From JBBRZF01 sp038236965 (GTDB lineage Bacteria > Acidobacteriota > Terriglobia > Terriglobales > Acidobacteriaceae), in assembly GCA_038236965.1 (NCBI GenBank), contig JBBRZF010000005.1, forward strand, positions 1-44,394: DNA of 44,394 bases, in the 5' to 3' direction. The notes under the pieces were generated by a model, which saw nothing but the letters and a program-made list of their open reading frames with translations, did no database searches and was not told the DNA's origin. This document shows, in pieces, positions 15,792 through 24,187 of the stretch. How positions within the stretch are numbered: position 1 is the stretch's first letter; each line of letters starts with the position of its first letter. Made by a program: the position numbers and the translations under genes.

Positions 15792-18158
15792 TTAGTAGCG
15801 GAACATGTAGGAGAGTTTGACGAAGACCAGTCTGGAGTCGTTGACGAAGCGGGTGCGGCGAATGACTTCTCCATTGGAGTTCATGGCCAGGTTGGGATCG
15901 AGGTTGGCCATGTTGCTGTTGTATCCCACATAGAGGGCGGTGCCGGGATGCAAGAGATAGGTCATAAGGAAATCGGCGTTGAAGCCCTTGGCGCGTTGGA
16001 GATAGGTAAGCGCAGGATTGGCGAGGTTGGCGCCGTACTGTCCGATGAAGCGCAGGGAGAGTTCGCGATTGAACTGGTAGTTCCACTTGGAGCGTATGAC
16101 GTGGGTGTTCAACTGCGAGAGTCCGGCCTTGGGATCGTAGAGACGCTCGAACAAGTACTTGTTATCGATGCGCAGGCGCGACATCGGCTTGATGGTGGTG
16201 CCGACTTCCATCGAATCGTCGTGAACGCGGCGCGGCGCTTGTCCGATGGGCGGGGCGTCGAAGATGCCGAGGGTGGCGTAGCTGATGGCGAGTTCTCGCT
16301 CGACCGAAGCGTGGAAGCCAATCTTTTGGAAGTGATTGCTCTCGAAGTAAACGAAGTAGTTCGCGGTTGAATATTGCTTGTTCGCCGCGAGAGAGCTGAA
16401 GTCCTGCGGCCGCAAGCCTTCGGTGCCGAAGCCGCTGCCTATGTCGATGAAACTCTGTCCCTTGAAATTGACGTTGTACTCGAGGTACTGCCAGGAGTTG
16501 AGGCGGAATCCCTGGTGGTCGTAGGCGCGATTGAAGCCCGAGTAAAGACCGTGGCTATCGATGATGGATTTCTTTGGGAACCATCTGTAGCCGAAGCCCT
16601 GCTGGAACTGGCGATAGTCGGGGCGCTTGAAGAATCCCGTCTGGGTGACGAAACCGACTGAGGTGTCACTGAAGACGGTGTTCATGCTGAAATGGCGTGC
16701 GGTTCGCTTGATCTGCGCGAAATAGAGTGGACCGGCAGCGGTGGTGCCATCGTCGAAACGGGTGGAGGAGGTTAACACCTGGAAGCTGGAAACCCAGTTG
16801 GCGTTGAGTTTGAAGCGTCCGTCCATGCCGCCGACGCGGTTAAACGCGCCGTTGTATTCGCGGTCGGTGTAGATCATGCCGAGAGTGGACTGGTTGGAGA
16901 TGTCGCGCTGCACGCGCACGACGTTGAAATAAGCGCGCGAATCGAAGAGTGGGTCATTGTCGGGCAGAATGCGTCCCGGGGATTTATCGTCGGCGAACAA
17001 CATTCCAATGGAGTAGGGGCCGGCCTTGCCGGAGAGACGCACGCCGAAATCAGGGTCGGAGATGCGGCGGGTAAAGACCAGGTTGATGGGCGTGGTGAAG
17101 TAGCTGGCGTTCTCGATAAAGAACGGCCGTTTTTCCGGATAGAAAGTTTCGAAGCGGCGGTTGGCGGTGGTCTGCGGTTCGTCGGATTCGACCTGGCTGA
17201 AGTCAGGCTTGACGGTGGCATCGAGTACGAGCGCGTCCTTCAAGACGATCTTGGAATCGAGCCCCATCTCGCCCTTGAGGTCTTTGCGTTCATAACGCGG
17301 GTTGTTGAGGTCGCGCAGGTCGGGCGCGCGATAGGAGGCCAATGTGGAATGAGGAGTGAACTGCATGTTGCGGCCGGGAGAGATGTTCTCCAGCCCTTTC
17401 ATGACTCCCTCTTGATTGAGGCGACCTTCGACCTTGTTTGAATATTGCGGCCAGAAATTTTCTTCGCTGTTTCGCGGGATGTCGCGATTGAGCATGAGTC
17501 CCCAGCTCTGCTGAGGGCGCGAGGGAAAGCGGAGGGTCTTGAATGGAATGGCCATCCAGACGACATAACCCTGCGTCGTAATCTTTCCGCGTGAAGACCA
17601 GACGGCGTCCCAGGACATGTCCCAGTTCTGCCCTTCGGTCCAGATGCCGTCTGCCTGCACGCCCAAGGGGTTGGACATGAATCCGTAGGAGCGGCGCTGG
17701 TCGGCGAAGGTGTCGAGCATGATCTCGGCGTTCTCGTCGCCGAAGGCGTCCTCGCGTTTGGCCATGTGTCCGCGGATCTTGCTGGGCTCGGTATCGAAGC
17801 AGACGAAGACGGCGTAGAAATTTTTCTGGTCGTAGCCGAGGTAAACTTCGGTCTTTTGCGAAGAAGGTTCGCCGTCGTGCGGATTGTGCTGGCGGAATTT
17901 ATCGACCATGGCCATGCGTCCGTCGGCGAAATCGGGATGCGGCTTCATGGAGAGGAAGTCTTCGAGGGTGGGCGGACGGGAGACGCGCGGGATGGTGACG
18001 GAACCGTTGACGGTCAGCTTTTCAATAAGGGCCTGGGCGCGCGCGATGGGCGCAGAGCTGGCGAAGAGGAAGAGCGCGATAAAGAGTGCGAAACAAGACC
18101 GTGCGTGACGCAAAAGGAGAACCTCGGACGACTCGGGGCTCGAGGCGCAAAAGCGCAC
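15792..18158 (-). CDS. DUF5916 outer-membrane barrel with CBM9-like domain
   Basis: A 788-residue exported protein. A signal peptide is followed by a carbohydrate-binding family 9-like domain at about residues 50-240 and a DUF5916 region filling the rest. The C-terminus ends in VKLSYMFRY, with the aromatic terminal residue typical of outer-membrane beta barrels. Such proteins are common in Acidobacteria and Bacteroidetes; their substrate is not known. The GTG at 18158 has GGGGAGGA close upstream. A TTG 15 codons later, with GAGG upstream, would give a more standard signal peptide. Confidence 0.87.
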   Translation of the reverse strand: MRFCASSPESSEVLLLRHARSCFALFIALFLFASSAPIARAQALIEKLTVNGSVTIPRVSRPPTLEDFLSMKPHPDFADGRMAMVDKFRQHNPHDGEPSSQKTEVYLGYDQKNFYAVFVCFDTEPSKIRGHMAKREDAFGDENAEIMLDTFADQRRSYGFMSNPLGVQADGIWTEGQNWDMSWDAVWSSRGKITTQGYVVWMAIPFKTLRFPSRPQQSWGLMLNRDIPRNSEENFWPQYSNKVEGRLNQEGVMKGLENISPGRNMQFTPHSTLASYRAPDLRDLNNPRYERKDLKGEMGLDSKIVLKDALVLDATVKPDFSQVESDEPQTTANRRFETFYPEKRPFFIENASYFTTPINLVFTRRISDPDFGVRLSGKAGPYSIGMLFADDKSPGRILPDNDPLFDSRAYFNVVRVQRDISNQSTLGMIYTDREYNGAFNRVGGMDGRFKLNANWVSSFQVLTSSTRFDDGTTAAGPLYFAQIKRTARHFSMNTVFSDTSVGFVTQTGFFKRPDYRQFQQGFGYRWFPKKSIIDSHGLYSGFNRAYDHQGFRLNSWQYLEYNVNFKGQSFIDIGSGFGTEGLRPQDFSSLAANKQYSTANYFVYFESNHFQKIGFHASVERELAISYATLGIFDAPPIGQAPRRVHDDSMEVGTTIKPMSRLRIDNKYLFERLYDPKAGLSQLNTHVIRSKWNYQFNRELSLRFIGQYGANLANPALTYLQRAKGFNADFLMTYLLHPGTALYVGYNSNMANLDPNLAMNSNGEVIRRTRFVNDSRLVFVKLSYMFRY

Positions 18159-18492
18159 AGTCCTCCCCGGACATATGTAAGACGGGTAACTACAACTTAG
18201 GTTAGGCGAAAAACGGGGAAATGTCAGTTAGAAGAAGACCTGAGATGGGTACTTAGGCGAACAGGGGCTATAAAGCCCCGTACTCGACGGCGCGGAATGG
18301 CATGGCTGAAGTCGTGCCCTGATACAGAGCACCCTTGCTGTTGCAAATTCCCTCAGCGGCTAGAGCCGCGTTGACGGCGACCTTTAATGGCACGGCTAAA
18401 GCCGTGCCCCTTCAAAACATCTTTGCCACTTTATGGCACGAGTGAAGTCGTGTCCTGTCAAAACATCTTTGCAACTTTACGGCAGCTGGACT
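18159..18492. repeat. Array of palindromic units (GGCACGGCTAAAGCCGTGCC family)
   Basis: A 334-base gap without genes that carries five palindromes: GGGGCT-ATAA-AGCCCC (18264-18279), 18299-18318, GCGGCTAGAGCCGC (18356-18369), GGCACGGCTAAAGCCGTGCC (18389-18408) and a diverged copy at 18435-18454. The last two are 46 bases apart and share the flank TCAAAACATCTTTGC. It lies at the 3' side of ruvB and the 5' side of the DUF5916 gene. Confidence 0.8.
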
Positions 18493-19536
18493 TTAGAACA
18501 ATGCGTTTTGTTTGCGCGGGGGCGTGATGCCGAAGTGGTCGTAGGCTAGTTGCGTGACTACGCGTCCGCGCGGAGTGCGGTCGAGGAAGCCTATCTGGAT
18601 GAGGAAGGGCTCGTAGATTTCTTCGATGGCTTCGGCCTCTTCGGCCAAGGCTGCGGCGAGCGTGTTCACGCCGACGGGGCCGCCCTGATATTTCTCGATG
18701 ATGGTGAGCAGCAGTTTGCGGTCGATTTCGTCGAAGCCGTGCTGGTCCACCTCGAGCATTTCGAGTGCGGACTGGGCGGTGGGTTTATCGATGTGTCCGG
18801 CGCCGCGCACCTGCGCGTAGTCGCGCACGCGACGGAGCAGGCGGTTGGCGATGCGCGGTGTTCCGCGACAGCGGCTGGCTATTTCGAAGGCGCCCTCTTC
18901 GTCGATGGCGACTTTGAGGATTTCCGCCGAGCGCTTGATGATGATCTTCAAATCTTCGTGAGTATAGAACTCCATGCGCAGGACGATGCCGAAGCGCGAA
19001 CGCAACGGGGCGGAGAGAAGGCCAGCGCGGGTGGTGGCGCCGATGAAGGTGAAGGGCGAGATCTCAAAAACGTGCGTCCGCGCCGAAGGGCCTTGTCCGA
19101 TGATGATGTCGAGTTTGTAGTCTTCGAGCGCGGAGTAGAGCAATTCTTCTAGCGCCGGTTGCAGGCGATGGACTTCGTCGATGAAGAGCACCTGCTTGTT
19201 CTGCAGGTTGGAGAGGATGGCGGTGAGGTCTCCCTTGATCTGAAGGGTGGGGCCGGAGGTTTGCTGGAACGAGGTGCCGAGTTCGTTGGCGATGATGTTG
19301 GCGAGCGTGGTCTTGCCGAGGCCGGGAGGTCCGTAGAGCAGGACGTGGTCGAGGGCCTCTCCGCGTGAGTTGGCGGCTTCGATGGCTACCTGGAGGTTTT
19401 CCTTGACCTTGGACTGGCCGATGAACTCACGCAGGTATTGCGGGCGCAGCTTGAGTTCGTAGGTGGCGTCGTCCTCGACGACGGCGGCGGAGACGATACG
19501 ATCGCGAAGATCCGGGTTTTCTTTGGAAGATGACAC
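18493..19536 (-). CDS. ruvB: Holliday junction branch-migration ATPase RuvB
   Basis: The AAA+ motor that drives branch migration with RuvA. 347 residues, normal length. Walker A GPPGLGKTT, Walker B DEVH, sensor/arginine-finger region APLRSRFG and the C-terminal winged-helix region (GGPVGVNTLA) are present. The GTG at 19536 lacks a clear ribosome site but matches the family length. ruvA and ruvC are not adjacent. The small gene at 19595 lies 58 bases upstream in the same direction. Confidence 0.97.
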   Translation of the reverse strand: MSSSKENPDLRDRIVSAAVVEDDATYELKLRPQYLREFIGQSKVKENLQVAIEAANSRGEALDHVLLYGPPGLGKTTLANIIANELGTSFQQTSGPTLQIKGDLTAILSNLQNKQVLFIDEVHRLQPALEELLYSALEDYKLDIIIGQGPSARTHVFEISPFTFIGATTRAGLLSAPLRSRFGIVLRMEFYTHEDLKIIIKRSAEILKVAIDEEGAFEIASRCRGTPRIANRLLRRVRDYAQVRGAGHIDKPTAQSALEMLEVDQHGFDEIDRKLLLTIIEKYQGGPVGVNTLAAALAEEAEAIEEIYEPFLIQIGFLDRTPRGRVVTQLAYDHFGITPPRKQNALF

Positions 19537-19594
19537 TGATGGCGATGGTAATCAGAAATGCGAACAAGGGCAATCGGCTACTGCAATGAGTTGG

Positions 19595-19801
19595 TCACTC
19601 CGTCTTTCGGGTGGAGCCGACGTCGGCAAGGAGTTCCTGCTTGATAAGTTTGCCCTCTTCGTAGAAGGCTTGGACGAGACGGACGCGGCTGTTACGGTTT
19701 CCCGCAACGGCAGACGCAACCTCGAAATCAAGGAACGCTGCGACTAGTTCCCAACGATCTCCGGCCTGCGCCCAAATCTCGTATTGATCGAAACTTGCCA
19801 T
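19595..19801 (-). CDS. Small conserved-looking hypothetical protein
   Basis: 68 residues beginning MASFDQYEIWAQ, with a mixed polar sequence and no membrane segment or known motif. The ATG at 19801 has GGGCGGA nearby. The frame stays open upstream but that part reads through the AGTAGCG tandem repeat and is not protein-like. It lies just upstream of ruvB in the same direction and could share its transcript. The reading frame, not a known family, is the evidence. Confidence 0.6.
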   Translation of the reverse strand: MASFDQYEIWAQAGDRWELVAAFLDFEVASAVAGNRNSRVRLVQAFYEEGKLIKQELLADVGSTRKTE

Positions 19802-19913
19802 GGTCCGCCCGTACTGCGTACTGCGGGAACTCGCGATCAGTATAGACCTGGGAGCGAAGCTGGCACACGGCAGAGAACCTGGGCAGTCACTTGGCTGGGC
19901 GGATTCAGGGGGA

Positions 19914-19967
19914 AGTAGCGAGTAGCGAGTAGGGAGTAGCGAGTAGGAGTAGCGAGTAGGAGTAGCG
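19914..19967. repeat. Slipped heptamer tandem repeat (AGTAGCG)
   Basis: Eight tandem units of AGTAGCG or its shortened form AGTAGG, with unit lengths 7,7,7,7,6,7,6,7. It lies between the BON gene and the small hypothetical gene. It is a candidate variable-number locus. Confidence 0.85.
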
Positions 19968-19977
19968 AACGAAAAGG

Positions 19978-19999
19978 GGCGCGGAGTGATAGCCGCGCC
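19978..19999 (-). terminator. Terminator downstream of the BON gene
   Basis: GGCGCGG, loop AGTGATAG, CCGCGCC. Read on the minus strand the stem is followed by CCTTTTCG, 25 bases past the BON stop. Confidence 0.65.
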
Positions 20000-20024
20000 T
20001 TTGGTTTGCTTCAACTAGTAGATC

Positions 20025-20540
20025 TCAGGCTGCTTGCAGGTGTTCAAGGCGTTCCCTTCCACGAATGCCGTCGTCGTCTGAGAGTTCGCGGATGTTGCGC
20101 TTGTCTTCGGCTTGTACGTAGTAAGTTGCGACGCCGCGGGTTTTGCGCAAACGGCGTCCGATGGTTACGGCCTCGGCGGAGGGAATGTTTCCCCAGACGG
20201 TGACGTGTCCATCGCGTACATCCATCTCGACATGATTCAAGCTGCAGACGTGTCCGAGTTGAGCGCGCACGCGAGCGAGCAAGATGTCGTTGGGGAGAAT
20301 CTGGTCGCGCATCATGGCCCAGTATTCGGCGGCAGTTCCGCCGACATGCCTGCTGGCGCTTACTACCTGTTTGCCGGCAAAATTTGCGGATGCCGTTGCA
20401 CCATGCGCAAACTTTCCACGAATCCAGTTTCGCCGTGCAGCACCGCTTCGTCCGTCCAAAAGTGCGGTGAGAGCGGCGCCACAGAGCGCGCCGGCAATAA
20501 AGGCAGCTGAGTTCCTACGGGTTTTGCGGCTTACTCTCAT
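20025..20540 (-). CDS. BON-domain protein with N-terminal membrane segment
   Basis: 171 residues. A basic N-terminus (MRVSRKTRRN) leads into a short hydrophobic stretch at about residues 12-28. This is followed by a linker and one BON domain at about 75-150, with the DVRDGHVTVWGNI core. BON domains bind phospholipid or connect envelope proteins. The location is probably membrane-attached and periplasmic, by inference. The ATG at 20540 is supported by GGAGG six bases upstream; the frame upstream is open but unsupported. It is followed by a terminator. Confidence 0.8.
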   Translation of the reverse strand: MRVSRKTRRNSAAFIAGALCGAALTALLDGRSGAARRNWIRGKFAHGATASANFAGKQVVSASRHVGGTAAEYWAMMRDQILPNDILLARVRAQLGHVCSLNHVEMDVRDGHVTVWGNIPSAEAVTIGRRLRKTRGVATYYVQAEDKRNIRELSDDDGIRGRERLEHLQAA

Positions 20541-20681
20541 GATGGCCTCCGTACCTGCTGTGAGATGACGGAAAAGACATACGGGGCGGGGGAAATCGAG
20601 AGATAAAGAAGAAAGCCCCACCTATGCCAAGCTGCTGGACAAAGGTGAGGCGTTCGTAAATCGAAGAAGCAAAAACTGTTC

Positions 20682-22787
20682 TTAGTCTTCTTCTTCCACT
20701 TCTTCGCCCTTGGCAAGCTTGGCGGCAGCAACGATCTTTTCCTGCTGCACGGCGGGGACGAAGTCGTAGTGGTCCATTTCCATGTTGAAGCTGCCGCGGC
20801 CTTGCGTCATGGAGGTAAGGTCGGTTCCGTAGGTGAGCATCTCGCTCATGGGGGCGTGCGCCTTGACCACGGTGTTTCCGCCCTTGTTGTCCATGCCCTG
20901 TATGCGTCCGCGACGAGAGTTGAGATCGCCCATGATGGCCCCGGCGAATTCGTCGGGAATGGTGATCTCGACACTCATTACGGGTTCGAGCAGGGTTGGC
21001 TTGGCAATCTCCATGGCCTTTTTGAAAGCGATGCGTCCGGCTTTTTTGAAGGACATTTCGTTGGAATCGACGTCGTGATAGGAGCCGTCGTAGAGGGTGA
21101 CGCGGAAATCGACGACCGGGAAGCCGGCGAGGAATCCACGGGCTGCGCCTTCGACGATCCCCTTTTCGACGGCGGGAATGAAGTTCTTGGGAATGGAGCC
21201 GCCGAAGATGTCGTTGACGAATTCGAACTTGCCACCGCGCGGCAAGGGATCCATTTTGATTTTGCAATCGCCGAACTGACCGTGTCCGCCGGATTGCTTT
21301 TTGTGGCGGCCCTGCACGTCGGCGTGTCCGCGAATGGTTTCGCGATACGGAACCTTGGGCGCCTTGAGCACGACTTCCGTGTGGTAGCGCTTCTTCAGTT
21401 TGCTGACGATGACCTCGATGTGCTGCTGTCCGGTTCCGGCGATGAGGATGTCATTGGTCTGCGCGTCGCGGAAGAAGCGCAGCATGATGTCCTCTTCCAT
21501 GAGCTTGTGTACACCGACGCCGAGTTTGTCTTCGTCGGCGCGGGTCTTGGGCTCGATGGCAAAGGTGATGGCAGGTTCGGGGAAGGTGACCACCGGGAAG
21601 ACGATGGGCGCGGATTTGTCGCCGAGCGAATCTCCGGTGAGTGTGTCTTTCAACTTTGCGACGACGCCGATGTCTCCGGCATGAAGTTCCTGGACGGGAA
21701 CGGCGTTCTTGCCCTGCAAGATGGAAAGATGGGCGAACTTTTCCGTGGTGCTGCGGGTGAAGTTCTGAACGGCGGCATCGTTCTTGAGAACCCCGCTGTA
21801 CACCTTGAAATAGGTGATGCGTCCGGAGAAGGCGTCGCTCATGGTCTTGAAGGCGAAGAGCGAAAGCGGATCGCTGTCGGTGGTTTTGCGAACGGCGGGA
21901 GCGCCATTGCCTTCGGCGGCTGCGGCAGCGACGGTTTCGCGTTCTGAGGCGGTGGGCAGGTAGTCGACGATGAAGTCGAGGACTTCGTCGGTTCCCATGT
22001 TGCCGAGGCCGGAGGAGAAAAGTACAGGGAAGATCTTGTCTTCGCGAATCGCGTTGTGGAGACCGCCGATGATGTGCTCTTCGGCGATGGTGCCGGTGTT
22101 GAAGAACTCTTCCATGAGAGAGTCATCGCCTTCGGCGACGAGTTCGACAAGGGCTTCGTGCGCTGCCTTGGCTTCTTCCGCCATATTGGCCGGGATATCG
22201 CCGACGGTGGCTTTACCGTTGCCGCTCATCTCGTAGGTGTAAGCCTTCATCTTGACGAGATCGATGACGCCGGTGAAAGTTTTTTCCGAGCCGATGGGAA
22301 GTTGCACAGGGACGACGGTGCGTCCGAAGGTGCTGGTGAGCGATTCCATGACGCGAGTGAAGTCCGCGCGTTCGCGGTCCATGCGAGTACAAACGACCAT
22401 GCGCGGCAATTTCAATTCTTCGGCGTAGCCCCATATCTTCTGGGTGACGACCTGGACGCCGCTGACGGCATCCACCACCACGATGGAGGCTTCGACGGCG
22501 GGCATCACCATTTCGGATTCATGGACGAACTGGTTGAATCCGGGCGTATCGATGATGTTGATCTTGGTCTTGCCCCACTCGGCATAGGCGAGCGAACTGG
22601 CGGTGGTCATCTGTCGGGCGATCGCTTCTTCGTCGTAATCGGTGACAGTGGTGCCATCGTCGACGCGGCCTAAACGCTGCGTGGATCCGGCGGTGAACAA
22701 CATGGCTGAAACAAGGGAAGTTTTGCCGGAATGAGAATGGCCTACCACGGCCACATTGCGGATATTCGCGCCTTCGTAACTCTTCAC
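20682..22787 (-). CDS. fusA: Elongation factor G-like translational GTPase
   Basis: 701 residues with the domain order of EF-G. G1 is GHSHSGKT (residues 16-23), G3 is DTPGF, and domains II-V run to the acidic C-terminus. The canonical G1 DAGKTT is absent, which places it with the EF-G-like (EF-G2) group rather than the main translocase. G4, normally NKxD, reads TRMD at residues 134-137. The GTG at 22787 was chosen for AAGGAG seven bases upstream. It stands away from rpsL/rpsG, where the housekeeping fusA usually lies. Its role may be ribosome rescue, recycling or stress translation; this is not known. Confidence 0.88.
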   Translation of the reverse strand: MKSYEGANIRNVAVVGHSHSGKTSLVSAMLFTAGSTQRLGRVDDGTTVTDYDEEAIARQMTTASSLAYAEWGKTKINIIDTPGFNQFVHESEMVMPAVEASIVVVDAVSGVQVVTQKIWGYAEELKLPRMVVCTRMDRERADFTRVMESLTSTFGRTVVPVQLPIGSEKTFTGVIDLVKMKAYTYEMSGNGKATVGDIPANMAEEAKAAHEALVELVAEGDDSLMEEFFNTGTIAEEHIIGGLHNAIREDKIFPVLFSSGLGNMGTDEVLDFIVDYLPTASERETVAAAAAEGNGAPAVRKTTDSDPLSLFAFKTMSDAFSGRITYFKVYSGVLKNDAAVQNFTRSTTEKFAHLSILQGKNAVPVQELHAGDIGVVAKLKDTLTGDSLGDKSAPIVFPVVTFPEPAITFAIEPKTRADEDKLGVGVHKLMEEDIMLRFFRDAQTNDILIAGTGQQHIEVIVSKLKKRYHTEVVLKAPKVPYRETIRGHADVQGRHKKQSGGHGQFGDCKIKMDPLPRGGKFEFVNDIFGGSIPKNFIPAVEKGIVEGAARGFLAGFPVVDFRVTLYDGSYHDVDSNEMSFKKAGRIAFKKAMEIAKPTLLEPVMSVEITIPDEFAGAIMGDLNSRRGRIQGMDNKGGNTVVKAHAPMSEMLTYGTDLTSMTQGRGSFNMEMDHYDFVPAVQQEKIVAAAKLAKGEEVEEED

Positions 22788-23395
22788 GAATGACTCCTTA
22801 GATTGGGGCCATTCCGCTGCCGTCGCGTGCCGAGACACGTGCGGCTATCGACTGCGCAGGGAACTGCGCGCTATGGGTGGAGTGCCTCGGCACAAAATCG
22901 TGACGGGAACTCAACGTACTGCCACCCATCTCACGCTGTAAAGCGCGGTTGGGAAACCCCGGTTGAACAGCCCGGAATGGCGGTCCGCGGGGATCAAGGT
23001 CTGACAAGACTTTGATCCGGGTGGAGAGTCACTCCCTAACCGAGGGCGGAAGGGCAGGCACCATGTCTCGCGGCATGGTGGACTACTTTGAGTAACGCGA
23101 AATCGTAGCACAGCGGTTTTGGAAGGAAAAGCGCTTCTGAGGCGGGAGCGGCAATTCCCTTCCCAATCCAGATTTATTTTACGAAAAAGCGCCGAACAGT
23201 TCGACTCTGGTTCTTCGACTCCGGAAAGTTGCGACCGGGGAGAAGGGTGGCGCATCTTACGTAAGGTCAGAGACCCCAATGGGTATGCTTCGGGATGCTC
23301 TTCTACTGAGGCGTGTCTTTCGGGCAGCATCTTCGGGTAACATGGGGGAAACAATAACGGAGCGGGAATTGTTGCTCCTTGAGGATACGCACTGC
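22788..23395. other. Hairpin-dense non-coding region upstream of EF-G-like gene
   Basis: A 608-base gap between divergent genes with no convincing ORF. Between about 22820 and 23085 it is full of short inverted repeats, including GGATCAA-GGTCT-GACA-AGACT-TTGATCC (12 bp with one mismatch) near 23000-23030 and CACCATG-N8-CATGGTG near 23060. Several small GC-rich hairpins lie closer to the EF-G-like start. It could be a long structured leader or a non-coding RNA. It matches none of the tmRNA, RNase P or 4.5S signatures that I can recall. The part from 23100 to 23395 shows nothing clear. Confidence 0.4.
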
Positions 23396-24079
23396 ATGAA
23401 TCGTAAATGGATGCTGCTGGCACTCGCCATCATGATGTTGTTAACCGGGCTCAGCGCTTTCGCCGCCGACACCACGGCCCTACGTCCGCCGAAGGGCGCG
23501 AAGGTCGCGATCCTCATATTTGAAGATCTGCAGTGCCCTGATTGTGGTCGCGTCGAGCCCATCATCGAAGAAGCAGCGAAGACTTACAAGATTCCGATCG
23601 TCCGCCACGACTTCCCTCTGCCGCAGCATAACTGGAGCTTCGACGCGCATATCCTGGCACGGTATTTCGATACGTTCTCGCCGGAGTTGGGCGAGGAATG
23701 GCGCCGCTATTGCCTGAAGAACCAACCCAGCATCACGAAGAATAATTTGCAGGGCATCGCTACGAACTTCGCTTCGCAACATGGGAAGACGATACCCGTG
23801 TTCATCGATCCGAAGGGTGAACTGGCAGCCAAGGTGAAGTCGGATTTCGCTTTGGGGCAGCGCGTTGGCGTGGAACATACGCCGACCATCTACATCGTAA
23901 GCAACACGCAACGCGGAACTCCGTTCGTGGAAGTGGTGGACCGTACGCAGCTTTATCAACTGATCGACCAGATGATGAAGGGCGCGGAAGAGGTTCCGGC
24001 AGAGAAGGCCAAGACTCCGGCCAAGACGACCAAGAAGGCCGCGGCCAAGAAGACAACGAAGACGGAAGCGAAGAAATAG
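23396..24079 (+). CDS. Exported DsbA-like thioredoxin-fold protein
   Basis: 227 residues. Residues 1-23 form a Sec signal peptide (MNRKWM...LSAFAAD). A thioredoxin-fold domain of the Thioredoxin_4/DsbA type follows, with the active site CPDC at about residues 51-54 and a cis-proline in HTPTIYI. A Lys/Ala/Thr-rich tail of about 30 residues ends the protein. It probably acts on periplasmic thiols, either as oxidase or as reductase. The start has GAGGA upstream. A strong hairpin follows. Confidence 0.88.
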   Translation: MNRKWMLLALAIMMLLTGLSAFAADTTALRPPKGAKVAILIFEDLQCPDCGRVEPIIEEAAKTYKIPIVRHDFPLPQHNWSFDAHILARYFDTFSPELGEEWRRYCLKNQPSITKNNLQGIATNFASQHGKTIPVFIDPKGELAAKVKSDFALGQRVGVEHTPTIYIVSNTQRGTPFVEVVDRTQLYQLIDQMMKGAEEVPAEKAKTPAKTTKKAAAKKTTKTEAKK

Positions 24080-24099
24080 TTTTGCGTGGCAGGATTCGG

Positions 24100-24124
24100 A
24101 GCCCGCCCGAGTGGCGGGCTTTTC
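24100..24124 (+). terminator. Intrinsic terminator of the DsbA-like gene
   Basis: Perfect stem AGCCCGCC, loop CGAGT, GGCGGGCT, running directly into TTTC, 20 bases after the stop. Confidence 0.85.
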
Positions 24125-24137
24125 TGTGTAGAAAAAA

Positions 24138-24168
24138 CGAACCCCGCCTGGGCGACAGGCGGGGTTCG
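24138..24168 (-). terminator. Intrinsic terminator of the peroxiredoxin gene
   Basis: Perfect 11-bp stem CGAACCCCGCC, loop of 9, GGCGGGGTTCG. On the minus strand the stem is followed by TTTTTTC, a textbook intrinsic terminator. Confidence 0.9.
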
Positions 24169-24187
24169 GTGAATATCTACTACTTCC

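Noticed and set aside
18264..18454. Palindrome array as a CRISPR
   Set aside because: Units are irregularly spaced, differ in sequence, have no uniform spacers and no cas genes are near.
22820..23085. tmRNA, RNase P RNA or SRP RNA in the hairpin-rich block
   Set aside because: The conserved core sequences I know for these RNAs are not present.
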